Source: Nitrospirota bacterium
Lineage (GTDB): Bacteria; Nitrospirota; Nitrospiria; Nitrospirales; Nitrospiraceae
Length of the DNA stretch: 7,290 nt
NCBI GenBank assembly: GCA_020028595.1
Contig: JAIBHQ010000035.1
Location: 1 to 7,290, forward strand
Direction of reading: 5' to 3'
Shown: piece after piece, positions 1-7,210 of the stretch
Numbering within the stretch: position 1 is the first letter of the stretch
Layout: every line of letters starts with the position of its first letter
The notes under the pieces: model-generated
What the model saw: the letters and a program-made list of their open reading frames with translations, nothing else
What the model was told of the DNA's origin: nothing
Databases searched by the model: none
Made by a program: the position numbers and the translations under genes

Positions 1-1523
1 CTGACGTCATACACGACCCGGTTCACGCCCCGCACTTCGTTGATGATCCTGTTCGAGATTGTGCCCAGGAGTTCAGGCGGCAGCCTGGCCCAGTCCGCCG
101 TCATGCCATCCAAACTGGTCACTGCCCGGATGGCAACGACATGCTCGTAGGTTCGCTGGTCGCCCATGACCCCCACGGTTCGAATCGGCAACAGCACCGC
201 AAAGGCCTGCCAGATTTCCCGATAGAGCCCGGCGTTCTTGATTTCCCAGGCTACAATCGCTTCCGCCGCCTTGAGCATGTCCAACCGCGCTTTGGTCACG
301 GGGCCCAGGATGCGGATCGCCAGCCCGGGCCCGGGGAACGGTTGCCGCCAGATGATGTCATCCGGCAAGCCCAGTTCCTTGCCCAGCACGCGCACTTCGT
401 CCTTGAATAATTCCCGCAGAGGCTCGATGAGCTTGAGCCGCATCTTCGTCGGAAGGCCGCCGACATTATGGTGCGTTTTGATGGTGGCCGACGGTCCCTT
501 GAAGCTGACGCTTTCGATCACGTCCGGGTAGAGCGTCCCCTGGACCAGATAATCCACGTGCCGGAGCCGCTTCGCTTCCTTCTCGAAATTTTCGATGAAG
601 AGCCGGCCGATGATCTTCCGCTTCCGTTCGGGGTCCGTCACGCCCTTGAGGGCTTTCACAAACTGCACGGACCGGTCGAGAAAATGCAGATTGAGCTTGA
701 GCTGCGTGGTAAACGTTTTGCGCACCTGTTCGCCTTCGTCTTGCCGCAACACGCCATTGTCCACGAAGATGCAGGTCAGTTGCTTGCCGATCGCGCGATG
801 GGCCAGGACGGCCGCCACGGAGGAATCCACGCCGCCGCTCAGGGCGCAGATGACCTTGCCCTTGCCCACGGTCTCGCGAATCTGCGCTACGGCCGTATCC
901 ACATAGGAATGCATCGTCCAGGTCGGTTTGCAGCCGCAAATCTCATGGACGAAGTTCTGTAAGAGCCGGAACCCACCGGCCGTATGCGCCACTTCCGGGT
1001 GGAACTGCAGGCAATAGAACCGCCGGCTTGCATCCGCCAGCTTCATTGCGGCCACGGGCGAGTTATGGGTGTGCGCGATCGAGCGGAACCCTTTGGGCAT
1101 CCGTTCGATCCGATCGCCGTGCGACATCCAGACGGTGGTGGCCCGCGCCGCTCCCACGCCTTTGAACAGATCGGACTCGTCGTCGATGATCAGCTCCGCC
1201 CGGCCATACTCCCGCCGGGATGCTCTGGCCACTTCGCCGTCCAGCAGATGCGTCATCAACTGCATGCCATAGCAGATGCCCAGCACGGGCACGCCCAGAT
1301 CGAAGAGCTGCCTCGAAACACGCGGTGCCTTCCGCTCGTAGACGCTGGCCGGCCCCCCGGACAGAATGATGCCCTTGGGCCTGTAAGCCGTGATCGTGGC
1401 CAGCGGGACAGTGCAGGGAAGTATCTGGGAATAAACGTGGGTTTCGCGGACGCGGCGGGCGATGAGCTGAGTGTACTGCGACCCGAAATCGAGAATCAGG
1501 ATTCTGTCATGCCATAATTCCAT
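1..1523 (-). CDS. guaA: GMP synthase (glutamine-hydrolysing), 3' end cut by window edge
   Basis: GMP synthase converts XMP to GMP using ATP and glutamine, the last step of the guanine branch, in the cytoplasm. I translated the minus strand from the ATG at 1523 and found one open frame of 507 residues to the window edge. The N-terminal class I amidotransferase domain (about 1-195) has the nucleophile Cys84 in GICYGMQ and the His175/Glu177 pair in FHPEV. The ATP pyrophosphatase domain follows with its P-loop SGGVDSS at 229-235. The C-terminal dimerisation and XMP-binding part shows [19 protein letters not shown] and [13 protein letters not shown]. The visible end, [17 protein letters not shown], is followed in known GuaA proteins by about ten more residues ending in a TIEWE-like motif, so only that tail is missing. 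The start is supported by GAAGG eight bases upstream; the other nearby ATGs are out of frame. It lies 119 bases after guaB and is probably co-transcribed with it. Identification is very secure. Confidence 0.97.
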   Translation of the reverse strand, partial: MELWHDRILILDFGSQYTQLIARRVRETHVYSQILPCTVPLATITAYRPKGIILSGGPASVYERKAPRVSRQLFDLGVPVLGICYGMQLMTHLLDGEVARASRREYGRAELIIDDESDLFKGVGAARATTVWMSHGDRIERMPKGFRSIAHTHNSPVAAMKLADASRRFYCLQFHPEVAHTAGGFRLLQNFVHEICGCKPTWTMHSYVDTAVAQIRETVGKGKVICALSGGVDSSVAAVLAHRAIGKQLTCIFVDNGVLRQDEGEQVRKTFTTQLKLNLHFLDRSVQFVKALKGVTDPERKRKIIGRLFIENFEKEAKRLRHVDYLVQGTLYPDVIESVSFKGPSATIKTHHNVGGLPTKMRLKLIEPLRELFKDEVRVLGKELGLPDDIIWRQPFPGPGLAIRILGPVTKARLDMLKAAEAIVAWEIKNAGLYREIWQAFAVLLPIRTVGVMGDQRTYEHVVAIRAVTSLDGMTADWARLPPELLGTISNRIINEVRGVNRVVYDV

Positions 1524-1531
1524 GCCATCAG

Positions 1532-1536
1532 CCTTC
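1532..1536 (-). promoter_or_regulatory. Ribosome binding site of guaA
   Basis: GAAGG on the minus strand, eight bases before the ATG at 1523, supports that start. It lies inside the downstream arm of the inverted repeat at 1530-1635, so pairing of the arms in the mRNA would cover it. Confidence 0.6.
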
Positions 1537-1591
1537 AGCAGTCAGCCATCAGCACAAGAAACACTGGTTGCTAAGACATTCTTTGCGTGAA

Positions 1592-1604
1592 TTCGGAATC
1601 CGAA
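1592..1604. repeat. Small perfect palindrome TTCGGA-A-TCCGAA
   Basis: Two six-base arms flank one central base, within the loop of the larger inverted repeat in the guaB-guaA gap. It could be a small hairpin or a dimeric protein-binding site. It has no T-run, and I recognise no known operator. Confidence 0.3.
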
Positions 1605-1642
1605 GCTGCAAGCTGACGGCTGATCGCTGAGAGCTACTCGAT

Positions 1643-3109
1643 TCACTCTCCATCCGTGCGGTAGTTCGGAGCTTCTTTCGTAATAATCACGTCGTGGACG
1701 TGGCCTTCACGGAGACCGGCCAGCGTCTGCCGAATGAACTTGGCGTTCTTCTGCAAGTCCTGGATCGTCCGGCAGCCGCAATAGCCCATGCCCGAACGGA
1801 CGCCGCCGACCATTTGGTAAATCACGCCGGACAGAGTGCCCTTGTACGGCACCCGCCCTTCGATCCCTTCCGGCACCAGCTTGGACTCCGCCCGGCCGGC
1901 CTGGGCATAGCGGTCCTTGCCACCCTTCTCCATGGCCCCAAGCGAACCCATGCCGCGATAGACCTTGTAGGTCCGTCCCTGGAAGAGCACCGTTTCGCCC
2001 GGAGACTCCTCCGTCCCGGCGAGAATGCCGCCAATCATGACCGCCGAGGCGCCGGCCGCCAGGGCCTTGGTCACATCACCGGAATATTTAATTCCGCCGT
2101 CCGCGACAATCGGCACGCCGGTCCCTGCCAGGGCCGCGGCGCAATCGGAAATGGCGGTTAACTGCGGCATGCCGGCTCCGGAGACAATCCGTGTCGTGCA
2201 GATGGATCCCGGCCCGACACCGACTTTCACGGCATCCACCCCGGCCTTGACCAGATCGCGCGCGGCCTCGGCCGTGGCGATATTGCCGGCGATGACATCC
2301 AGATTGGGATATTTCTTTTTGACGATCTTCACCGTCTCGAGCACGCTGCGCGAATGGCCATGCGCCGTATCGACCGCCACCAGATCCACACCGACCTTGA
2401 CCAGCAGGTCAAGGCGGTGTTCCGTTTCGGGACCGACCCCGATGGCCGCCCCGACCCGCAAACGACCGTGCGTGTCCTTGCAGGCCTGCGGGTATTTGAT
2501 GCGTTTCTCGATATCCTTGATCGTAATCAGGCCCTTGAGCTCGAATTTCCTGTTCACGACGGGCAATTTTTCGATCCGGTGTTCGTGCAGGATCTCGCGG
2601 GCTTTTTCCAGGCTCGTGCCCTCCGGCGCCGTGACCAGCTTATCCTTGGTCATCACCTGCGACACCTTGAGCTCCATCCGGCTCTCAAAGCGCAGGTCCC
2701 GGTTGGTCAGAATGCCGACGAGTTTGCCGTTCTTGGTGACGGGAATGCCGGAGATGCGGTACTTGCTCATGAGTTGCTGGGCTTCGCGGATCGTGGCATC
2801 CGGCGCGATCGTGATGGGATCCAGAATCATCCCGCTCTCGGACTTCTTGACCTTGTCCACCTCAACGGCCTGGTCTTCGGGAGACAGCAGGCGATGGAGA
2901 ATGCCGATGCCGCCTTCCCGCGCCAGGGCGATGGCCAGACGCGCTTCGGTGACGGTGTCCATGGCCGCGCTGACGATCGGAATATTGACCGTCACATGAC
3001 GCGAGACCTGCGTGCGGGTATCCGTTTCACCGGGCAACACTTCGGACTTCGCCGGCACCAGCACGACGTCGTCGTACGTCAATCCGACTCTGACATCCTT
3101 ATCCAACAT
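1643..3109 (-). CDS. guaB: Inosine-5'-monophosphate dehydrogenase
   Basis: GuaB oxidises IMP to XMP with NAD+, the rate-limiting step of guanine nucleotide synthesis, in the cytoplasm. The 488-residue product is the normal bacterial full length. The catalytic TIM barrel is split by a Bateman module of two CBS domains (about 95-205), which in this family bind purine nucleotides and tune activity. Catalytic-loop motif GPGSICTTR carries the nucleophile Cys304. Other family motifs are VDTAHGHS (Asp247), the IMP-phosphate region [11 protein letters not shown] (Asp337), the [11 protein letters not shown] segment (384-394), and the flap residues Arg400-Tyr401. The C-terminal [12 protein letters not shown] is typical. 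The ATG at 3109 is preceded by AAGG seven bases upstream. It starts only 14 bases after the stop of the NHL-repeat gene and is followed by guaA, so the three probably share one transcript. Nothing appears broken or missing. Identification is near certain. Confidence 0.98.
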   Translation of the reverse strand: MLDKDVRVGLTYDDVVLVPAKSEVLPGETDTRTQVSRHVTVNIPIVSAAMDTVTEARLAIALAREGGIGILHRLLSPEDQAVEVDKVKKSESGMILDPITIAPDATIREAQQLMSKYRISGIPVTKNGKLVGILTNRDLRFESRMELKVSQVMTKDKLVTAPEGTSLEKAREILHEHRIEKLPVVNRKFELKGLITIKDIEKRIKYPQACKDTHGRLRVGAAIGVGPETEHRLDLLVKVGVDLVAVDTAHGHSRSVLETVKIVKKKYPNLDVIAGNIATAEAARDLVKAGVDAVKVGVGPGSICTTRIVSGAGMPQLTAISDCAAALAGTGVPIVADGGIKYSGDVTKALAAGASAVMIGGILAGTEESPGETVLFQGRTYKVYRGMGSLGAMEKGGKDRYAQAGRAESKLVPEGIEGRVPYKGTLSGVIYQMVGGVRSGMGYCGCRTIQDLQKNAKFIRQTLAGLREGHVHDVIITKEAPNYRTDGE

Positions 3110-3116
3110 GCGTATG

Positions 3117-3120
3117 CCTT
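3117..3120 (-). promoter_or_regulatory. Ribosome binding site of guaB
   Basis: AAGG (within GGTAAGG) lies seven bases before the guaB ATG at 3109. It sits entirely in the 14-base gap after the TAG stop of the upstream gene, a compact layout that favours translational coupling. Confidence 0.55.
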
Positions 3121-3123
3121 ACC

Positions 3124-6072
3124 CTACCGCCGCGGCACTTCCGCCGCCTGACTGGACAGCTCCGCAACCGACTCGGCTTCCTCTTTCAGGCGTTCTCCAC
3201 CTTCCTCCGCCGGCATGAACTGTTGCACGCGGGTGTTGGCGCTATCCACGACGAACACGCTGCCCCGCGCATCCACGGTGATGCCGTACGGGAAATTAAA
3301 CTGCCCGGTGCCGTTGCCGTACCCGCCCCATTGCGTAATGAAATTGCCCTCGCGGTCGAACTTTTGCACGCGCTGATTCCCGGTGTCCGACACATACACG
3401 TCGCCCTGCCCGTCCACCACGATGCCCCAGGGCGACCGGAGCTGTCCCGGCTCCTGGGCGCGCGGGTCGCTGGCGTGGCCGGGGCCGATCCCTCCGCCCC
3501 ACTTCGTGATCAACTGCGGGAGCACGTTCGTGCTCGTGTCGAATTTCTGAATGCGATGGTTGCCCATATCCACGACATACACCCCGCCGTCCGTGGAATC
3601 CACCGCCACGCCGCGCGGGAAATAAAACTGCCCGTCGTTGGCGCCAAAGCTCCCCCACTGCATGATGAACTCGCCGTTGGCATCGAACTTCTGCACGCGG
3701 AAGTTGGCGCTGTCCACCACGTAGATATACCCGCGCACGCGATCGCAGGCGATGCCCCAGGGCGAACTGAACTGCCCCTCGGCGTTTCCGCGCGAGCCGA
3801 ATTTCATCAGATAGCCGCCCAGTTTTCCGTCGAATTTCTGCACGCGGTGATTATTGGTATCCACCACGTACACGTCGCCCCTGGCGTCGCAGGCGATGCC
3901 GGTCGGGTTGTGAAAGTTGGAGTTGGCGGAGCCGAAACTGCCCCAGAGGATGATGAAATTGCCGGCGCTGTCAAACTTCTGCACCCGGTTGTTGCCGTTG
4001 TCCACCACGAACAGGCAGCCCTGTTGATCGATCGCCATGCCGTACATCGGCGCCGCAAACTCGCCGCCGTGCAGCAGCGAGGCGCCGCGGCCGGGCTTCC
4101 CCCACTTGGAGACGCAGAGATAGCCGGACGTGTTGACCAGGATGCTGGTGCTGGCCGGGACCGAAATATTGTTACCGACGTCTTTGAACCAGATATACAT
4201 CGTCTTCGGGCCGTCGCCCGGCGAGAGCGTGCAGGGAATCGTCGCACCGAACGTGTTCGTCGGCGTGACCTCCACCCATCCCGGCATGGTCGCGCTCGGC
4301 GCCATCGGGCTCTCGGCAATGTAGTAGGCGGCGACACCGGTATCCACGTCGTTCGCCGAGATCGTCAGGACGACATCCGGCGTGTTCGTCATGAATGCGC
4401 CATGATTGACGACGGCGTAGGGATTCTGCGGCGCCGTGATGTCGATCAAGACCGGCATGGCGGTCACTTCCTCGGACAAAACGCTCTCGCTGCCGTCTTC
4501 ATAGAGCGCGCTCAAGGCATAGCAATAGGGGCGGTCGTTCGTCAGACTGGTGTGCACGAAGGGGCTCGACGCGCCTTCGATCTTCGTGCCCGTCTGTGTC
4601 GTCACACCCGGCGACGTATGGAAATAGAGGTTATAGGACACGGCACCCGGCACATCGAGCCAGCTCAGCGTGATTTCCGTGTCGCCCGCCTTGGCGACCA
4701 GACTGCGGGGAGCCGGCGCACCGGCTATTTCCTGCGGGCGGCTCTGCGCCAGCCGGTTGAGTTCTTCTTCGGTCGGCACGTACTTCAGCACGCGGTTATT
4801 GCCGCTGTCGACGACATAGACGTGCCCTTCGGCGTCCACGGCAATGCCGGAGGGGAAATTCACCTGCCCCTCCGTGACGCCGCGGTTGCCCCACTGGCAG
4901 AGGAAGGTGCCATTGCCGTCGAACTTCTGAATGCGATGGTTCCCGCTGTCCACCACGTACACGTTGCCCAACTTGTCGCAGGCCACACCCCAGGGCGCTT
5001 TGAACTGACCGGGACCGCCGCCTTCCTTGCCCCACTTGGCCAGGAAGCTGCCGCGCGCATCGAACTTCTGAATCCGATTGTTGCTCTCGTCGGCCACATA
5101 GATATTGCCGACGAAATCAACCGTCACGCCGCGCGGGAAGAAAAACGCGCCGTCGAAGCTGCCGTCCCGGCCCCACTTGAGCAGCGGTGTGCCGTCCGCT
5201 TTGAACTTCTGAACGCGCGAATTGCTCGTGTCCGTGACATACAAGTTGCCGTCCCGGTCCGTGGCCACGCCCCACGGCACATCGAACTTGCCCATGTCCG
5301 CGCCCCGCCAGGCAAACCCGAACTTGCCCCAGGCGTGCATCACATTGCCCTCCGCATCGAACCTCTGGATGCGGTTGTTGCCGCTGTCCGAGACATAGAC
5401 CTCGCCGTTCGAGCCGATCGCGAGGCCGCGCGGATAATAAAACTGGCCTTCCTGCCCGCTGGGATCGCCGCCCCATCGTGCGAGAAACTTGCCATCCTTG
5501 TCGAATTTCTGGATGGAATGGTTGTCCGTGTCGGCCACGTAGATGCAGCCGTCCTTGTCGAGCACGATGCCGGTCGGCGCCCTGAACTCGCCCTCCTCCA
5601 CGCCCTCCTGGCCGATCACCTGCACGATCAGGTAGGGAGACGGAACCGCCATCACCTCGGCCGATTCCAGGCTTTCGCCCTGGGCCGTCACCACCGTCAC
5701 GACATAGTAATAGCAGGTGCTGTTCGCCAGATCGTCATGCGTGTAGGGCGACGTCGCCCCTTCGATGCAGTTGCCCTTTTCCTTCTTCACGCCCATGACG
5801 GGCTTGAAATCCTCCGGGCTGGCGATCGGCCGGGTCAGCTCTGAAAACTTGATGCTCACGCCTTTGTTCGTCAGAAAATAGAGGTTGTAATACATGGCCT
5901 CGGGCACGGGATCCCACGTAATGATGATCTTGCCGTTGCCCGGTTTCGCCGCCACGTTGGCCGGCGCAGGAGGAAGCTGCTCCTCGGTCGTCTCGCCCGC
6001 ACCCCATTCGTCGGCATGCCCCTGCGCGAGAAGTTTCCACCGATTCAGAACGTCTTGTTTGTCGAATTTCAC
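3124..6072 (-). CDS. Large NHL-repeat protein with FN3 and Ig-like domains (two six-bladed propellers)
   Basis: This 982-residue protein has no assigned function; NHL propellers usually bind protein, RNA or ligand surfaces. Domain order: a short polar N-terminus (1-33), FN3 domain 1 (about 34-143), NHL propeller 1 (147-433), a charged linker (434-450), FN3 domain 2 (451-541), a bacterial Ig-like domain (about 543-648, ending GDGPKTMYIWFKDVGNN), NHL propeller 2 (651-952), and an acidic, probably helical tail (953-982). Each propeller has six units of about 47-50 residues of the type FxxPxGIAVDxxGxVYVVDSGN. The GTG start at 6072 is supported by AAGGGAG eight bases upstream. There is no in-frame ATG, GTG or TTG between it and the in-frame stop at 6109-6111. 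I see no signal peptide, transmembrane segment, LPXTG motif or other surface anchor, although the domain mix is typical of exported proteins. No enzyme active site is recognisable. It is first in the putative operon with guaB and guaA. Confidence 0.93.
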   Translation of the reverse strand: MKFDKQDVLNRWKLLAQGHADEWGAGETTEEQLPPAPANVAAKPGNGKIIITWDPVPEAMYYNLYFLTNKGVSIKFSELTRPIASPEDFKPVMGVKKEKGNCIEGATSPYTHDDLANSTCYYYVVTVVTAQGESLESAEVMAVPSPYLIVQVIGQEGVEEGEFRAPTGIVLDKDGCIYVADTDNHSIQKFDKDGKFLARWGGDPSGQEGQFYYPRGLAIGSNGEVYVSDSGNNRIQRFDAEGNVMHAWGKFGFAWRGADMGKFDVPWGVATDRDGNLYVTDTSNSRVQKFKADGTPLLKWGRDGSFDGAFFFPRGVTVDFVGNIYVADESNNRIQKFDARGSFLAKWGKEGGGPGQFKAPWGVACDKLGNVYVVDSGNHRIQKFDGNGTFLCQWGNRGVTEGQVNFPSGIAVDAEGHVYVVDSGNNRVLKYVPTEEELNRLAQSRPQEIAGAPAPRSLVAKAGDTEITLSWLDVPGAVSYNLYFHTSPGVTTQTGTKIEGASSPFVHTSLTNDRPYCYALSALYEDGSESVLSEEVTAMPVLIDITAPQNPYAVVNHGAFMTNTPDVVLTISANDVDTGVAAYYIAESPMAPSATMPGWVEVTPTNTFGATIPCTLSPGDGPKTMYIWFKDVGNNISVPASTSILVNTSGYLCVSKWGKPGRGASLLHGGEFAAPMYGMAIDQQGCLFVVDNGNNRVQKFDSAGNFIILWGSFGSANSNFHNPTGIACDARGDVYVVDTNNHRVQKFDGKLGGYLMKFGSRGNAEGQFSSPWGIACDRVRGYIYVVDSANFRVQKFDANGEFIMQWGSFGANDGQFYFPRGVAVDSTDGGVYVVDMGNHRIQKFDTSTNVLPQLITKWGGGIGPGHASDPRAQEPGQLRSPWGIVVDGQGDVYVSDTGNQRVQKFDREGNFITQWGGYGNGTGQFNFPYGITVDARGSVFVVDSANTRVQQFMPAEEGGERLKEEAESVAELSSQAAEVPRR
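3217..4122 (-). repeat. NHL propeller 2: six tandem coding repeats
   Basis: Six NHL units begin near residues 672, 720, 767, 816, 877 and 925. The sixth is again short of a strand, and the ring is probably closed by YLCVSKWG at 651-658. The fourth unit carries about 12 extra residues, including a Gly/Pro-rich loop near 859-876, which breaks the otherwise regular spacing and could be a distinct surface. Several stretches are nearly identical to units of propeller 1, for example the DNA around 3541-3560 and 4921-4940, consistent with internal duplication. Confidence 0.85.
4774..5634 (-). repeat. NHL propeller 1: six tandem coding repeats
   Basis: Six NHL units begin near residues 163, 211, 263, 310, 357 and 404. 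The sixth unit lacks its outer strand. The segment LIVQVIG at 148-154, just before unit 1, resembles the missing strand and probably closes the ring. The third unit is preceded by a slightly longer loop (about 52 residues instead of 47-48). Typical conserved stretches are PRG or PWG, VYVVDSGNxR and IQKFD. Blade counting was done by eye on the translation. Confidence 0.85.
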
Positions 6073-6080
6073 TGGTCGCG

Positions 6081-6087
6081 CTCCCTT
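6081..6087 (-). promoter_or_regulatory. Ribosome binding site of the NHL-repeat gene
   Basis: AAGGGAG on the minus strand is a near-ideal Shine-Dalgarno sequence eight bases before the GTG at 6072. It fixes this unusual start codon, and with it the conclusion that the protein has no N-terminal signal peptide. Confidence 0.8.
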
Positions 6088-6150
6088 ATGGCCTGATGGA
6101 AGAAAAGCTCAATACGGCGGATGTTTCAAGCACTTATGATGAATAGGGCA

Positions 6151-6179
6151 ATTTAACAAACGGTGCTCAGCCAAGTCAA
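6151..6179 (-). promoter_or_regulatory. Predicted sigma70-type promoter of the NHL-guaB-guaA unit
   Basis: On the minus strand a -35 box TTGACT (6179-6174, five of six matches to TTGACA) is separated by 17 bases from a -10 box TTAAAT (6156-6151, four of six matches to TATAAT). Transcription would begin near 6144, giving a leader of about 70 bases before the GTG at 6072. It is the best promoter-like pair I see for the minus-strand genes; I found no comparable pair in the guaB-guaA gap. The -10 is only moderate and was found by eye. Confidence 0.55.
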
Positions 6180-6241
6180 TAAGTCACACGCGATCCGCCT
6201 TCCGCGCCGCCCGATTGTCCACTCACAGCGAATTCGTTAAG

Positions 6242-7210
6242 ATGCCTCACATCATGCGCCCGAAACTCTATCTAGCCAGACCATTTCCTGACCCGGTGAT
6301 GGCCGTCATCCAGGAACAGTTCCAGCTGACTGTTTCGCCGGCAGACCACCCGCCTTCCGCCGCCGAGATACTCGCTGGGGTCCGTGATGCACAGGCGGCA
6401 ATCTGCACGTTGAATGAGCGAATGGACGCCGGGGTCCTGTCTGCTGCGCCGGCGCTCCGCGTCATCGCCAACTATGCCGTCGGCTACAACAACATCGACG
6501 TGGAGGCGGCCAAGGCCCGCGGCATCATCGTCACCAATACGCCGGATGTGCTGACCAACGCCACCGCCGACCTGACATGGGCGCTGATCCTGGCCGTTGC
6601 ACGGCGGGTCGTGGAAAGCGATCAATTGGTCCGGCAGCACCAGTGGACCGGCTGGTCACCGACTCAGATGCTGGGCGTCGATCTGGCTGGCAAAACGCTC
6701 GGCATCATCGGGATGGGCCGCATCGGGCAAGCCGTCGCGAGACGCGCGGCCGGATTCGAGATGAACGTGCTGTACTGGACCCGCAGCGAGCGCCCGCTCC
6801 AACCTGCCAATCCTTCGTGGCAGCGGGTCTCGTTCGAAGAACTGCTGCGCCGTTCCGATTTTCTCAGCCCCCACATACCTCTGGCACCGGACACGCATCA
6901 TTTGATCAACGATGCCGCGCTGCGGCTCATAAAACCGACCGCGTTTCTGATCAATGCGGCGCGAGGGCCTGTGGTGGATGAAGCGGCGCTGGTCGCTGCA
7001 TTGCGAGAAGGACGACTTGCCGGAGCCGGCTTGGACGTTTACGAGAAAGAGCCGGAATTGCAGCTGGGCCTGCGCGAACTTCCGCAAGTTGTCCTGCTGC
7101 CGCACCTCGGCTCTGCGACAGCGGAGACGCGCATCCGCATGGGAATGATGTGCGTGGAGAACGTGCTGGCTGTGCTGGAAGGAAAACCCGCTCCAAACAG
7201 AGTTGCCTAG
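6242..7210 (+). CDS. D-2-hydroxyacid dehydrogenase, glyoxylate/hydroxypyruvate reductase type
   Basis: This family reversibly reduces 2-keto acids such as glyoxylate and hydroxypyruvate to D-2-hydroxyacids with NAD(P)H, in the cytoplasm. From the ATG at 6242 the product is 322 residues, a usual length. The substrate-binding half has ANYAVGYNNIDV (77-88) and the TNTPDVLTNATADL signature. The Rossmann motif GMGRIG is at 157-162. The catalytic triad is visible: Arg241 in NAARGPVVDE, Glu270 in DVYEKEP, and His288 in LLPHLGSAT. After strand beta-2 the sequence reads YWTRSER with Arg181 and no Asp, which suggests NADPH can be used (inference). The end, LAVLEGKPAPNRV, is typical of this reductase subgroup. 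Start choice is uncertain: a TTG at 6215 gives 331 residues and an ATG at 6254 gives 318 with the closest family-like N-terminus; none has a clear ribosome binding site. It diverges from the NHL-guaBA unit. The exact substrate cannot be read from sequence. Confidence 0.93.
   Translation: MPHIMRPKLYLARPFPDPVMAVIQEQFQLTVSPADHPPSAAEILAGVRDAQAAICTLNERMDAGVLSAAPALRVIANYAVGYNNIDVEAAKARGIIVTNTPDVLTNATADLTWALILAVARRVVESDQLVRQHQWTGWSPTQMLGVDLAGKTLGIIGMGRIGQAVARRAAGFEMNVLYWTRSERPLQPANPSWQRVSFEELLRRSDFLSPHIPLAPDTHHLINDAALRLIKPTAFLINAARGPVVDEAALVAALREGRLAGAGLDVYEKEPELQLGLRELPQVVLLPHLGSATAETRIRMGMMCVENVLAVLEGKPAPNRVA

Larger units (their letters stand above)
1530..1635. repeat. Imperfect inverted repeat of GCTGA/TCAGC units between guaB and guaA
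   Basis: The arms at 1530-1553 and 1612-1635 are reverse complements at 19 of 24 positions by my hand alignment. Each arm is built from repeated five-base GCTGA (or TCAGC) units spaced 6-8 bases apart, and 58 bases lie between the arms. In the minus-strand mRNA the arms could form a long imperfect stem enclosing the smaller palindrome at 1592-1604. The arm nearest guaA contains the guaA ribosome binding site. There is no run of T after either arm, so it does not look like a simple intrinsic terminator. It fills almost all of the guaB-guaA gap. It may be a copy of a dispersed intergenic repeat family or a local regulatory structure. One copy in one window cannot decide between these. Confidence 0.6.

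Noticed and set aside
466..1517. Open frames on both strands within guaA
   Set aside because: The intact guaA frame runs through the whole stretch with all family motifs; these are out-of-frame or antisense shadows.
1524..1642. A separate promoter for guaA in the guaB-guaA gap
   Set aside because: I found no -35/-10 pair with acceptable spacing on the minus strand; co-transcription with guaB is simpler.
2025..3151. Long plus-strand open frames opposite guaB
   Set aside because: They lie antisense to a fully conserved guaB, have low-complexity composition and no recognisable family.
3223..5844. An 873-codon open frame on the plus strand opposite the NHL gene
   Set aside because: It is the antisense shadow of repetitive GC-rich coding sequence. 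Its translation repeats HHVHVA-like segments that mirror the NHL units, and no domain or start context is recognisable.
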